Origin: Xanthomonas cassavae CFBP 4642
GTDB lineage: Bacteria; Pseudomonadota; Gammaproteobacteria; Xanthomonadales; Xanthomonadaceae
Assembly (NCBI RefSeq): GCF_000454545.1
Contig: NZ_CM002139.1
Coordinates: forward strand, 4,969,517-5,033,516
Length of the DNA stretch: 64,000 bases
Direction of reading: 5' to 3'
The notes under the pieces were generated by a model, which made no database searches, had not been told where the DNA came from, and worked only from the letters and a program-made list of their open reading frames with translations. A program made the translations under genes and the position numbers. Of the stretch, positions 16,330 to 24,524 are shown piece after piece; the first letter of the stretch is position 1, and every line of letters starts with the position of its first letter.

Positions 16330-17505
16330 ATGTCCGACATCGTCATTGTTGCTGCAAAACGCACCGCCATCGGTTCGTTCCTCGGCCAATTCAACGCAGT
16401 GCCGGCACCTGCGCTCGCCGCTGCCGCGATCGAAGGCGCGCTGGCGCAGTCGGGGGTCGCCCCGGCCGATGTCTCCGAGGTCATCGTTGGCTGCGTGCTG
16501 CCGGCCAATCTCGGCCAGGCGCCGGCACGGCAGGCCGCCATCGCGGCCGGTATTCCGACCTCGACCGGCGCCACCACCATCAACAAGGTATGCGGCTCGG
16601 GCATGAAGGCGATCATGTTCGGCCACGACCTGATCAAGGCCGGCTCGGCCAGCATCGTGGTCGCCGGCGGCATGGAGTCGATGAGCAACGCACCGCATCT
16701 GCTGCCCCATTCGCGCACCGGTAACCGCTACGGCAATTTCCAGGCCGTCGACCACATGGCCTGGGACGGCCTGACCAACCCGTACGACGGCCAGGCCATG
16801 GGCGTGTTCGGCGAGGCCGCTGCCGAGAAGTTCGGTTTCAGCCGCGCCGACCAGGATGCGTTCGCGATCGCCTCGGTCGAACGCGCGCAGGCTGCCCAGC
16901 GCAGCGGCGCGTTCGCCGATGAAATCGTTCCGGTCATCGTGGCCACGCGCAAGGGCGAGGTCATCGTCGATCGCGATGAGCAGCCCGGCAAATCCGACGT
17001 GGCCAAGATCCCGACCCTGAAGCCGGCCTTCAAGAAAGACGGCACCGTGACCGCAGCCAGTTCGTCGAGCATTTCCGACGGCGCGGCGATCACCGTGCTG
17101 ATGAGTGCCGACGACGCGAAACGTCGCGGCGTGACCGCGCTGGCACGCATCGTCGACCATGTCACCCACTCGCAGGCGCCCGAGTGGTTCACCACCGCGC
17201 CGGTAGCGGCCCTCCAGTCGCTGCTCGGCAAGATCGGCTGGCAACTGGACCAGGTGGACCTGTTCGAAATCAATGAAGCCTTTGCCGTGGTGGCGATGGC
17301 GCCGATCAAGGAGCTGGGGATTTCGCACGACAAGGTCAACGTGCATGGCGGTGCCTGCGCGCTGGGTCATCCGATCGGTGCGTCCGGTGCGCGATTGGTG
17401 GTGACATTGGTGAATGCGTTGCGCACGCGCGGAGGCAAGCGCGGGATCGCGACGCTGTGCATCGGCGGCGGCGAAGCGACCGCTATCGCTATCGAATTGA
17501 TTTAA
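16330..17505 (+). CDS. atoB: Acetyl-CoA C-acetyltransferase (thiolase)
   Basis: The 391-residue enzyme is a biosynthetic-type thiolase that joins or splits acetoacetyl-CoA. Catalytic C88 lies in NKVCGSGMKA, the active-site asparagine/histidine segments NEAFAV and GGACALGHPIGASGAR are intact, and the second cysteine is in TLCIGGG near the C-terminus. It is cytosolic and probably tetrameric. The gene is a single transcription unit, divergent from the autotransporter. The ATG at 16330 is firm because MSDIVIVAAKRTAIGSF is the standard N-terminus, although no good Shine-Dalgarno precedes it. Confidence 0.94.
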   Translation: MSDIVIVAAKRTAIGSFLGQFNAVPAPALAAAAIEGALAQSGVAPADVSEVIVGCVLPANLGQAPARQAAIAAGIPTSTGATTINKVCGSGMKAIMFGHDLIKAGSASIVVAGGMESMSNAPHLLPHSRTGNRYGNFQAVDHMAWDGLTNPYDGQAMGVFGEAAAEKFGFSRADQDAFAIASVERAQAAQRSGAFADEIVPVIVATRKGEVIVDRDEQPGKSDVAKIPTLKPAFKKDGTVTAASSSSISDGAAITVLMSADDAKRRGVTALARIVDHVTHSQAPEWFTTAPVAALQSLLGKIGWQLDQVDLFEINEAFAVVAMAPIKELGISHDKVNVHGGACALGHPIGASGARLVVTLVNALRTRGGKRGIATLCIGGGEATAIAIELI

Positions 17506-17547
17506 CAGCCTTTAACGGCGATTTTGCAAAACTGAATGCGCGTGCGC

Positions 17548-17575
17548 TTGACACCCGTCTTGTGGCCGTCATCAT
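17548..17575 (+). promoter_or_regulatory. Sigma-70-type promoter for the Ala-rich lipoprotein
   Basis: A perfect ttgaca (17548-17553) is followed after 16 bases by catcat (17570-17575), four of six matches to the -10 consensus. It lies about 50 bases before the lipoprotein start. Confidence 0.5.
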
Positions 17576-17627
17576 GTCGGGGGCGCGCAATAGCGCGTTG
17601 CCTAATCTAACGACGAGGATTGAAACA

Positions 17628-17969
17628 ATGACCATCAACAAGCTGCTGATCGCAATGGCTCTGGGCCTGGCCCTGACCGCTTGCTCGAAGCCGGAACAGG
17701 CTCAGGACGCAGCTGCTTCGGCTAACGAAGCTGCTGCCGACGCCCAGACCGCTGCCGACCAGGCTGCTGCCTCGGGCTCGCAGTCGGCTGACGCCGCTCA
17801 GGCTGCTGCCACCACCGCCGCTGCTTCGGCCGACACCGCTGCTGACGCTGCCCAGGCTGCTTCCGGCGCCGCGACCGACGCTGCTGCTGAGCAGGCTGCC
17901 GATGCTGCCAAGACGGCTGAAAACACCGCCGAAGCTGCCAAGGACACCGCTGAAGAAGCCAAGAAGTAA
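17628..17969 (+). CDS. Ala-rich helical lipoprotein
   Basis: The 113-residue protein begins with a lipoprotein signal, lipobox LTAC (cysteine at residue 19), then SKPEQAQ. The remainder is almost entirely Ala, Asp, Glu, Gln, Thr and Lys in heptad-like order (AADAQTAADQAAASGSQSAD), ending in EEAKK. It should form one long surface or periplasmic alpha helix, like Lpp or Ala-rich outer-membrane lipoproteins. It has its own promoter and terminator, which suggests high expression. A second similar gene lies 230 bp downstream, so the two look like diverged duplicates. ATG 17628 follows gagg at about 8 bases. Confidence 0.85.
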   Translation: MTINKLLIAMALGLALTACSKPEQAQDAAASANEAAADAQTAADQAAASGSQSADAAQAAATTAAASADTAADAAQAASGAATDAAAEQAADAAKTAENTAEAAKDTAEEAKK

Positions 17970-18000
17970 TCACTTCTTCGCTTTAAGCGCGTTCGGAGAA

Positions 18001-18026
18001 AGCCGCTGGTTTCCAGCGGCTTTTTC
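18001..18026 (+). terminator. Rho-independent terminator
   Basis: A 9-bp perfect stem (agccgctgg/ccagcggct) with loop ttt is followed by tttttc. It ends the first Ala-rich lipoprotein gene. Confidence 0.93.
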
Positions 18027-18197
18027 TTTGCCTGTCGTCCACGCGAATCCTCTGCTGATCGCCAGGGATGCGTCACTGCATCGCCACCAACTCTCCTGCC
18101 TGCCCGGCATTGGGTAGCAGGCTGCACCTTGACGCAGGCTGCATCGGCCCCTGCCTAAGCTCCGCTCTCCACTACCGGAACAGGAACAGGACCACCC

Positions 18198-18524
18198 ATG
18201 AAGACGATCCGCATGCTGTCGTTGAGCGCCATCGCTGCCCTCACTCTTGCTGCCTGCCAGGGCCCTGACGCCGAGCAGGCACGCCGCGACGCTGCCTCGG
18301 CCGCCAAGCACGCTGCCGCCGCGACCGAACAGGCCGCCGACCGCGCCGCCGTGGAAGCCAAGGCCGCCACTGCCGATGCACGCGTCGCCGCACGTGAACT
18401 GGCCGCCGACGCCAGCCGCGCCACCGCCAATGCCGCCGACGCCACTGCCGACAAGACCCGCGAGATGGCCAATAAGGCCGAGCACAATGCCGACAAGCAC
18501 GACGCCGAGCATCCCCAGCACTGA
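18198..18524 (+). CDS. Second Ala-rich helical lipoprotein
   Basis: This 108-residue protein has signal peptide MKTIRMLSLSAIAALTLAAC with the lipobox LAAC, then an Ala/Asp/Arg-rich helix (for example ATADARVAARELAADASRA) ending in a His/Asp-rich tail DKHDAEHPQH. The layout equals that of the gene at 17628-17969, although sequence identity is mainly in composition. The histidine tail may bind metal but this is speculative. It would be anchored to the outer or inner membrane facing the periplasm. A ttgacg box at 18129-18134 may be part of its promoter. Confidence 0.82.
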   Translation: MKTIRMLSLSAIAALTLAACQGPDAEQARRDAASAAKHAAAATEQAADRAAVEAKAATADARVAARELAADASRATANAADATADKTREMANKAEHNADKHDAEHPQH

Positions 18525-18584
18525 GCGCAATTGACGCTCGCCAACAAGGCTCCAGCCACTCCCATCACCTTGCCTCACTTCATT

Positions 18585-18614
18585 TGCGCGCCGGCCATTT
18601 CGTGCCGGCGCGCA
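18585..18614. repeat. Intergenic 11-bp inverted repeat (hairpin)
   Basis: A perfect 11-bp stem, tgcgcgccggc (18585-18595) with gccggcgcgca (18604-18614), encloses an 8-base loop. No T-run follows. It stands between the lipoprotein gene and the diguanylate cyclase remnant and may stabilise or end the upstream transcript. Confidence 0.5.
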
Positions 18615-18670
18615 CGTCTCCGGCCAGGATCGCTCTCGTGTTGTCGAAGCTGGCACGCTAGCATTCGGCT

Positions 18671-20378
18671 ATGCCTTCTTCCTTTACATCGCGCCGCCGC
18701 AACCAGCTGGCGCTGGCTTTTTCTGCGCTGATCTTTATCGCCATCGGCGTTGGCATCTTTGTCGGTGCACGTCGCTCGCTGGCCGATGCGGCCCTGGTGT
18801 CGCATACGCATGAGGTGATCGGCCGGGTCGACGAAATCCAGGCACGGTTGCTGGATGCCGAATCGGCGCAGCGCGGCTTCCTGCTGACCGGCAACGACGC
18901 CTACCTGCTGGATTACCAGAGCAGCGTCGAGCGCCTGCCGATCCTGCTCGCCAACCTGCGCCGGCTGATCGTCGACAACCCCGCGCAGGAGCAGCATCTG
19001 GATCGGTTGCAGGCTCTGGTGCAGACGCGGCTGCAGCAGATCCAGCGGGTACTGGATGTCTACGCGCAGGGCGGCCTGGAGCCGGCACGGGCGAGCATCC
19101 GGCAGACCGCGTTCCGGACCACCAGCGCCATCCGCGAGCAGGCGCTGACGATGGTGCAGCGCGAACAGGAACTGCTGGCACAACGCGCCGAAAGCAGCCG
19201 GCAGAGCGCCACCTTGCTGCTGGTACTGGCATTGGCCGGCATTCCGTTCGGGCTGGTGGTGGTCGGCGCGGTGTATGCCTTGCTGATGCGCGAATTACGC
19301 CATCGGGCGCAGGCCGAGCGCCTGGCTGCGCAGGCCAATCGCGAGCTGAGCGATAGCGTGGGCGCGCTGCAACGCAGTACCGCCGATCAGCCTGCTCAGC
19401 CGCTATACCGGGCTGCTGCAGAGCTGCATCAGTGCAGAGGAAGCATTGGTGGTCACCAGCCGCACCCTGGCCAGCCTGTTGCCCGGCGTTGCCGGAAGCG
19501 TGTATCTGCTGCGCGCATCGCAGGACCGTGCCGAGGCGATCAGCCACTGGGGCGAACCGCTGGTACGAAGCGCCCCGCACCTGTTGCCGGAAGAATGCTG
19601 GGCCTTGCGCCGCGGCCAGCCGCATCTCGTCGACGACCTGCGCCGGGATGCAGTGTGCGCGCATATCGAAATGCCCGACACCGGCCTGCCCGTCAGCACC
19701 GCGTGCCTGCCGATGTCGGCGCAGGGCACCCAACTCGGCTTCCTGTTCCTGTCCTCGCCTGGCCCGGGGCCGATGGCGCGGCTGGAAATTGCCGAGGCGG
19801 CGGCCGAGCAGCTGTCGCTGGCGTTGAGCAATCTGCGCTTGCGCGAGTCGCTGCGCCGGCAATCGATCCGCGATGCGCTGACCGGGCTGTACAACCGACG
19901 CTACCTGGAAGAATCGCTCAGCCATGAGCTGGCGCGCTGCGCGCGACGCGGGCTACCGCTATCGGTACTGATGCTGGATGTCGACCATTTCAAGCAATTC
20001 AACGACAGCCAGGGACATGCCGGCGGCGACCTGCTGCTGGCTGCGGTGGGCGAATTGCTGCTGACCCGCCTGCGTGCCGAGGACGTGGCCTGCCGCTACG
20101 GTGGCGAGGAATTCACCGTGATCCTGCCCGAGGCCGATGGCGACGAGGCCATGCGCGTGGCCGAGCAGATTCGCGGCCATATCGCGGCGCTGGCGGTCAG
20201 CGACGGCCAGCATGCGTTGCCGCGGGTGACCGCCTCCATCGGCGTGGCCAGCTTCCCGGCCGATGGCGAACTGGGCGCCAGCCTGATCCAGAAGGCCGAT
20301 GCCGCGCTGTATACGGCCAAGCATCGGGGACGCAATCGGGTCGAGCGCCATGGCGCCGGAATGCCCGCGCTGGATTGA
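18671..20378 (+). pseudogene. Diguanylate cyclase (CHASE3-GAF-GGDEF), interrupted by a frameshift
   Basis: The first part encodes an N-terminal TM helix, a periplasmic four-helix CHASE3-like domain (VDEIQARLLDAESAQRGFLL), a second TM helix near residues 180-205 and a linker. Near 19385-19390 the frame changes: codons after GCC GAT no longer make sense, while the next frame continues smoothly as SLLSRYTGLLQS, then a GAF-like domain and a GGDEF domain with GGEEF and an intact I-site RAED five residues before it. A 2-base loss or 1-base gain explains it. The intact protein would make cyclic di-GMP at the inner membrane. The downstream half could still be made alone from a weak TTG at 19446, without its sensor. 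Sequencing error is possible. Confidence 0.85.
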
Positions 20379-20475
20379 GCACGCACCGCGTCGATCCTGG
20401 ATTGCGCGCGCTGTCACAAAAAAGATCGATTGACGCGGCGATAGTCGGCTTCGACCCCCGAAGCGAGGCAATCCG

Positions 20476-21066
20476 ATGTCGATGTGGCGCGATCAAGGTC
20501 CCAACAAGAAAGACGGCGTCCCCCCTGCACCCGAGGTTCCGGCCGTCGACGGACGGCTGTTCGCCGCAGACGCCAGCCCGGCCCCGCCCGTGCCGGCCAC
20601 CGCCACGCCCAGCGTGACGCCCACCGCCACGCTCTCGCCACGGCAGAGCGAGGCCAAGGAATCGCTGATCGCCGCCGACATCAGCATCGAGGGCAAGATC
20701 GAGGGCGCCGGCCATGTCCGTCTGGCCGGCCGCTTCAAGGGCGATGTCAACGTCAAAGGAGACCTCACCATCGAACGCGGCGCCAAGCTCAACGGCGGCG
20801 TGCGCGCCAACAAGGTCATCATTGCCGGTGAGCTGGAAGGCAATATCGAATCGGCCGCGCAGGTGGAGTTGCAGACCTCTGGCGTGCTGGTCGGCGACGT
20901 CAAGGCCGGCAACCTCACCGTGGCCTCGGGTGCGCGGATGCGCGGCCAGGCGGATTTCGGCTGGGGTGAGGATGCTGCCAAGCCGGGCGGTGGCAGCAAG
21001 ACCAACGGCAGTGGCGGCAGTGGCGCTGCGGGCACCAGCGGCGGTGACGACAGCGACGCCGTATGA
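20476..21066 (+). CDS. Bactofilin
   Basis: The 196-residue protein has the bactofilin plan: a disordered Pro/Ala/Thr-rich N-terminus (1-55), a central right-handed beta-helix of about 90 residues made of short repeats (ISIEGKIEGAGHVRLAGRFKG, GDLTIERGAKLNGGV, GNLTVASGARMRG), and a Gly/Ser-rich disordered tail. Bactofilins polymerise without nucleotide into cytoskeletal filaments at the inner membrane and act in cell shape or polar organisation. The gene overlaps the next one by four bases (ATGA at 21063-21066), so the zinc-ribbon protein is probably a partner. Confidence 0.93.
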   Translation: MSMWRDQGPNKKDGVPPAPEVPAVDGRLFAADASPAPPVPATATPSVTPTATLSPRQSEAKESLIAADISIEGKIEGAGHVRLAGRFKGDVNVKGDLTIERGAKLNGGVRANKVIIAGELEGNIESAAQVELQTSGVLVGDVKAGNLTVASGARMRGQADFGWGEDAAKPGGGSKTNGSGGSGAAGTSGGDDSDAV

Positions 21067-21428
21067 GTGCACCCCGCCCGGGCACGCCCGGCGCTACCCG
21101 CAGCTGCCCGCATTGCAAGGCCACGATCCTGGAAAGCGCCAGCGTCTGCCCGGCCTGCAAGCATCACCTGCGCTTCGACTCGGCGGCTGCGCAGCACGCG
21201 CAGCCGGCGCCGATCGTACCGCTCAAGGTCGATGGCACCATTCGCCACCCTGCCGATGGCGATCCGTGGGAATACACGGTGGTGGTGATCGTGCGCAATG
21301 GCAAAGGCGAGGAGATCCGGCGCCAGGTCGTCGATGTGGGCGCGATGCTGGGCGGCGAAGAACGCGGCTTCACCCTGGCGGTGGAAGCGACGGCCGTGCG
21401 TTCGCCTGGGCGGCGCACGCGGCATTAG
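21063..21428 (+). CDS. Zinc-ribbon protein translationally coupled to bactofilin
   Basis: The 121-residue protein opens with a zinc ribbon, CPHC (about 15-18) and CPAC (about 29-32), then a linker and a beta-rich domain (DGTIRHPADGDPWEYTVVVI ... GEEIRRQVVDVGAML) that could be an immunoglobulin-like or FxLD fold. No function is known to me. Its start codon overlaps the bactofilin stop (ATGA), so the two are made together. It may bind bactofilin filaments or link them to another partner. No signal peptide or membrane segment is present. Confidence 0.75.
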   Translation: MSAPRPGTPGATRSCPHCKATILESASVCPACKHHLRFDSAAAQHAQPAPIVPLKVDGTIRHPADGDPWEYTVVVIVRNGKGEEIRRQVVDVGAMLGGEERGFTLAVEATAVRSPGRRTRH

Positions 21429-21455
21429 GTGTTTCTGGGCCGGCACCGGCCGACC

Positions 21456-21477
21456 GGGATTTGGGATTTGGGAGTCG
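21456..21477 (+). repeat. Single heptamer-repeat arm
   Basis: Three copies of a ggga-tt type unit (gggattt, gggattt, gggagtc) lie alone after the zinc-ribbon gene. They match the arms of the five inverted-repeat elements at 35.8-44.7 kb, but no opposite arm is visible within 200 bases. Confidence 0.5.
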
Positions 21478-21670
21478 CGCGACGTATTTGATCTGCAGCT
21501 TGCCCCGATCCGCTTGCCAGGTATGACTCGCTGTTTTCGGTGGGGACAGCGTCCCCGCTGGACTGAGAGCTTAGTGCACGCGGCATGCAACGGCGACCGA
21601 CCAACGCTTGCCGCACATGGAGGCATTCCCATTCTCAGGATCTGCACATCGGCTTGCCCAGAGTTGCGGC

Positions 21671-22693
21671 ATGCGCAACGGCAACGGCAACATCTCTCAT
21701 ACATGCGGCGATCTGGTGGTGCTGGGGCCTGAAGGGCTGTATTGCCCGCAGGGCGACTTCCACATCGATCCCTGGCGGCCGGTGCCGTGCGCGGTGATCA
21801 CCCATGGGCATGGCGACCACGCGCGCAGCGGTACGGGCGAGTACCACTGCACGCGCGAAAGCTTGCCGATCCTGCAGTGGCGGCTTGGCGAACAGGCCTA
21901 TCACACGCACGCCGATGGTGAAGCGTTTACGTTGGGACGTGCCCGCGTGTCGCTGCATCCAGCCGGACACGTGCTGGGTTCGGCACAGGTTCGCATCGAA
22001 GTGGATGGCGACGTCTGGGTGGCCTCCGGCGACTACAAGCGCCAGCACGACCCCACCTGCAAGCCGTTCGAGGTGGTGCCGTGCGACACCTTCATCACCG
22101 AAGCGACGTTCGGCCTGCCGGTGTATCGCTGGCCGGACACCTCGGAGGTTGCCGCCGACATCGTCGCCTGGCGCCACGAATGCGCCGAGCGCGGCGAGGC
22201 CGCCATCCTGTATTGCTACGCGCTGGGCAAGGCGCAGCGTGTGCTGGCCGAACTGCGCGCCTGGGACACGCAACCGGCGTTGCTGCATGGCGCGATCGCC
22301 ACCGGCGTGGAGGTGTATCGCCAGGCAGGCATTTCAATGCTGGACACCCAGCCGGTCAGCGAGCATGCGCGCGGTGCCGACTATGCCGGCCAGCTGGTGC
22401 TGGCACCGCCTTCGGCCGCGGGCAGCACCTGGATCCGCCGCTTCCGGCATGCGCAGCAGGGATTCGCCTCGGGCTGGATGCGCATCCGCGGCAACCGGCG
22501 GCGGCGCAATTACGACCGCGGCTTCGTGGTGTCCGACCATGCCGACTGGCCGGACCTGTTGCGCACCATCGAAGACACCGGCGCTCGCCGCGTGATCGCC
22601 ACCCATGGCAATACCGATGCGCTGATCCAGCACCTGCGCGAGCGCGGTGTCGCAGCCGAAGCCTTCCGCACCGATTTTGGAGCCGAGGAATGA
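21671..22693 (+). CDS. Ligase-associated DNA exonuclease (metallo-beta-lactamase fold)
   Basis: The 340-residue protein is a beta-CASP/MBL nuclease of the ligase-associated type. It carries the metal motif ITHGHGDHARSG (near residues 44-55), HPAGHVLGSAQV and a later SDHADWPDLL. Such enzymes trim DNA ends next to an ATP-dependent ligase, an Lhr-like helicase and PdeM, and all four genes are present here in order. The ATG at 21671 (MRNGNGN) is chosen over 21608, which would add 21 unsupported residues. The stop overlaps the start of a small open frame (ATGA at 22690-22693) leading to the ligase. Confidence 0.9.
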   Translation: MRNGNGNISHTCGDLVVLGPEGLYCPQGDFHIDPWRPVPCAVITHGHGDHARSGTGEYHCTRESLPILQWRLGEQAYHTHADGEAFTLGRARVSLHPAGHVLGSAQVRIEVDGDVWVASGDYKRQHDPTCKPFEVVPCDTFITEATFGLPVYRWPDTSEVAADIVAWRHECAERGEAAILYCYALGKAQRVLAELRAWDTQPALLHGAIATGVEVYRQAGISMLDTQPVSEHARGADYAGQLVLAPPSAAGSTWIRRFRHAQQGFASGWMRIRGNRRRRNYDRGFVVSDHADWPDLLRTIEDTGARRVIATHGNTDALIQHLRERGVAAEAFRTDFGAEE

Positions 22694-22923
22694 ATCCGCT
22701 CCCCGCATGCCGGTATACGCGCGCACGTCCGCGCAGTCGTCTGAGCGGTGCGCTGGCATTCCGCCGGCATGCGTTGGCATTTCGCGTGCACCGTAGCGCA
22801 CCGGCCGCCATCGTCGGCCCACCCCGGCCGCAACGCCGCCCGCGCACGCTGGCTGCATTCACACGCCGCGCGCTGGAGCTGCGCGCGGCCGACCGACACG
22901 CTATGGCGCAGGCGCTGCCGTGA
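22690..22923 (+). CDS. Small Arg-rich open frame between exonuclease and ligase (77 aa)
   Basis: A 77-codon frame starts in an ATGA overlap with the exonuclease and ends in a GTGA overlap with the ligase start at 22920, exactly filling the gap. The product is Arg/Ala/Pro-rich (for example RRHALAFRVHRSAP) with no known domain. Its perfect couplings suggest a translated linker gene, but composition alone would also fit a chance frame. No independent Shine-Dalgarno is needed if coupling works. Confidence 0.3.
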   Translation: MNPLPACRYTRARPRSRLSGALAFRRHALAFRVHRSAPAAIVGPPRPQRRPRTLAAFTRRALELRAADRHAMAQALP

Positions 22924-24524
22924 AGCGCTTTGCTGCGCTGTACCGCACCCTGGACCGCAGCACCGGCACGCTCGACAAGCGTGCCGCGCTGGTCGCCTAT
23001 TTTCGCGACGCCGCTCCGCTGGACGCGGCCTGGGCGTTGTACCTGCTGGCCGGCGGCAAGGTCGCCAGCAGCCGTATGCGCATTGCCAGCAGCGGCGAGT
23101 TGCGCGAATGGATCACCGACACCGCCGGGATCGCCGACTGGCTGGTGGCCGACAGCTACGACCACGTGGGCGATCTGGCCGAAACGCTGGCATTGCTGCT
23201 CGACGACCCGGCCACCGAAGCGGCCGATCTGCCGCTGGCCGACTGGATCGAACAGCGGCTGTTGCCGATCGCCAACCAGGATGTGGACGTGCGCCAGGCG
23301 TGCATCGTGCAGGCCTGGCGCAGCCTGGCCTTCGACGAGCGCCTGGTGTTCAACAAACTGCTGACCGGCGCCCTGCGCGTGGGCGTCTCGCAGCGGCTGG
23401 TGCAACAGGCGCTGGCCGAATTGTCGGGCGTGGACATCGCCCGCATCGCCCAACGCATGCTGGGCAGCTGGCGCCCGCACCCCACCTATCTGGCCGATCT
23501 GTTGACCAGCGAGGAACTGCCCGGCGACCGCCAGCAGCCCTATCCGTTCTTCCTCGCCTCGCCGCTGGAGGCGGATGTGGACACGCTGGGCGCCATCGGC
23601 GACTGGCTGCTGGAATGGAAATGGGATGGCATCCGCCTGCAGCTGATCCGGCGCGCCGGCGAAGCCGCCTTGTGGTCGCGTGGCGAAGAACGCCTGGATG
23701 GCCGCTTCCCGGAGATCGAACAGGCGGCGTTGCGGTTGCCCGACGGCACCGTCGTCGATGGCGAGCTGCTGGCCTGGCAGCCCGAGCAGCCGTTGCCGAT
23801 GGCGTTCACCGCCTTGCAGACGCGCATCCAGCGGCTCAAGCCTGAGCCCAAGACCCTGGCGGCCGCACCGGCGCGCGTGGTCGCCTACGACCTGCTGGAA
23901 CTGGATGGCGCGGACCTACGCGAGCGCCCCCTGCACGAGCGGCGCGCGCTGCTGGACACGCTGCTTGCCACGCTTGGCGACCCACGCATCGTGGCCTCGC
24001 CGCTGGTCCGGGCCAGCGATTGGCGGGCCGCCGCGCAGCTGCGCGTACAGGCGCGCGAACGCGGCGTGGAAGGCCTGATGCTCAAGCGCGCCAGCTCGGT
24101 CTACCAGGCCGGCCGACGCCGCGGCGACTGGTGGAAGTGGAAGATCGACCCGCTCACCATCGATGCGGTGCTGCTGTATGCACAGGCCGGCCATGGCCGG
24201 CGCAGCACGCTGTACACCGACTACACCTTCGGGCTGTGGCACCAGGATCAGCTGGTGCCGGTCGCCAAGGCCTATTCGGGCCTGGACGATGCCGAGATCC
24301 TGCAGCTGGACCGCTGGATTCGCGCCAATACCACCGAACGTTTCGGGCCGGTGCGTGCGGTGAGCCCGCATCACGTGTTCGAGCTGGGATTTGAAGCGGT
24401 GAACCGCAGCGCGCGCCACAAGTCGGGCATTGCCGTGCGCTTCCCACGCATCCTGCGCTGGCGGCACGACAAGCCGTTTGCCGAGGCCGACCATCTGAGC
24501 AGCCTGCAGGCACTGGCGCGGTGA
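22920..24524 (+). CDS. ATP-dependent DNA ligase (ligase-associated repair operon)
   Basis: The 534-residue protein has the ATP-ligase order: an N-terminal DNA-binding domain (about 1-205), nucleotidyltransferase domain with motif I EWKWDGIR and adenylated K234, motif IV GLMLKRASSVY, motif V WWKWKIDPLTIDAV, and a C-terminal OB domain. It seals nicks by an ATP-dependent route, unlike the NAD-dependent main LigA. It is flanked by the exonuclease and by the Lhr-like helicase with a GTGA overlap at 24521-24524, so all are one operon. The GTG at 22920 starts MKRFAALYRTLD, as expected for this family. Confidence 0.93.
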   Translation: MKRFAALYRTLDRSTGTLDKRAALVAYFRDAAPLDAAWALYLLAGGKVASSRMRIASSGELREWITDTAGIADWLVADSYDHVGDLAETLALLLDDPATEAADLPLADWIEQRLLPIANQDVDVRQACIVQAWRSLAFDERLVFNKLLTGALRVGVSQRLVQQALAELSGVDIARIAQRMLGSWRPHPTYLADLLTSEELPGDRQQPYPFFLASPLEADVDTLGAIGDWLLEWKWDGIRLQLIRRAGEAALWSRGEERLDGRFPEIEQAALRLPDGTVVDGELLAWQPEQPLPMAFTALQTRIQRLKPEPKTLAAAPARVVAYDLLELDGADLRERPLHERRALLDTLLATLGDPRIVASPLVRASDWRAAAQLRVQARERGVEGLMLKRASSVYQAGRRRGDWWKWKIDPLTIDAVLLYAQAGHGRRSTLYTDYTFGLWHQDQLVPVAKAYSGLDDAEILQLDRWIRANTTERFGPVRAVSPHHVFELGFEAVNRSARHKSGIAVRFPRILRWRHDKPFAEADHLSSLQALAR

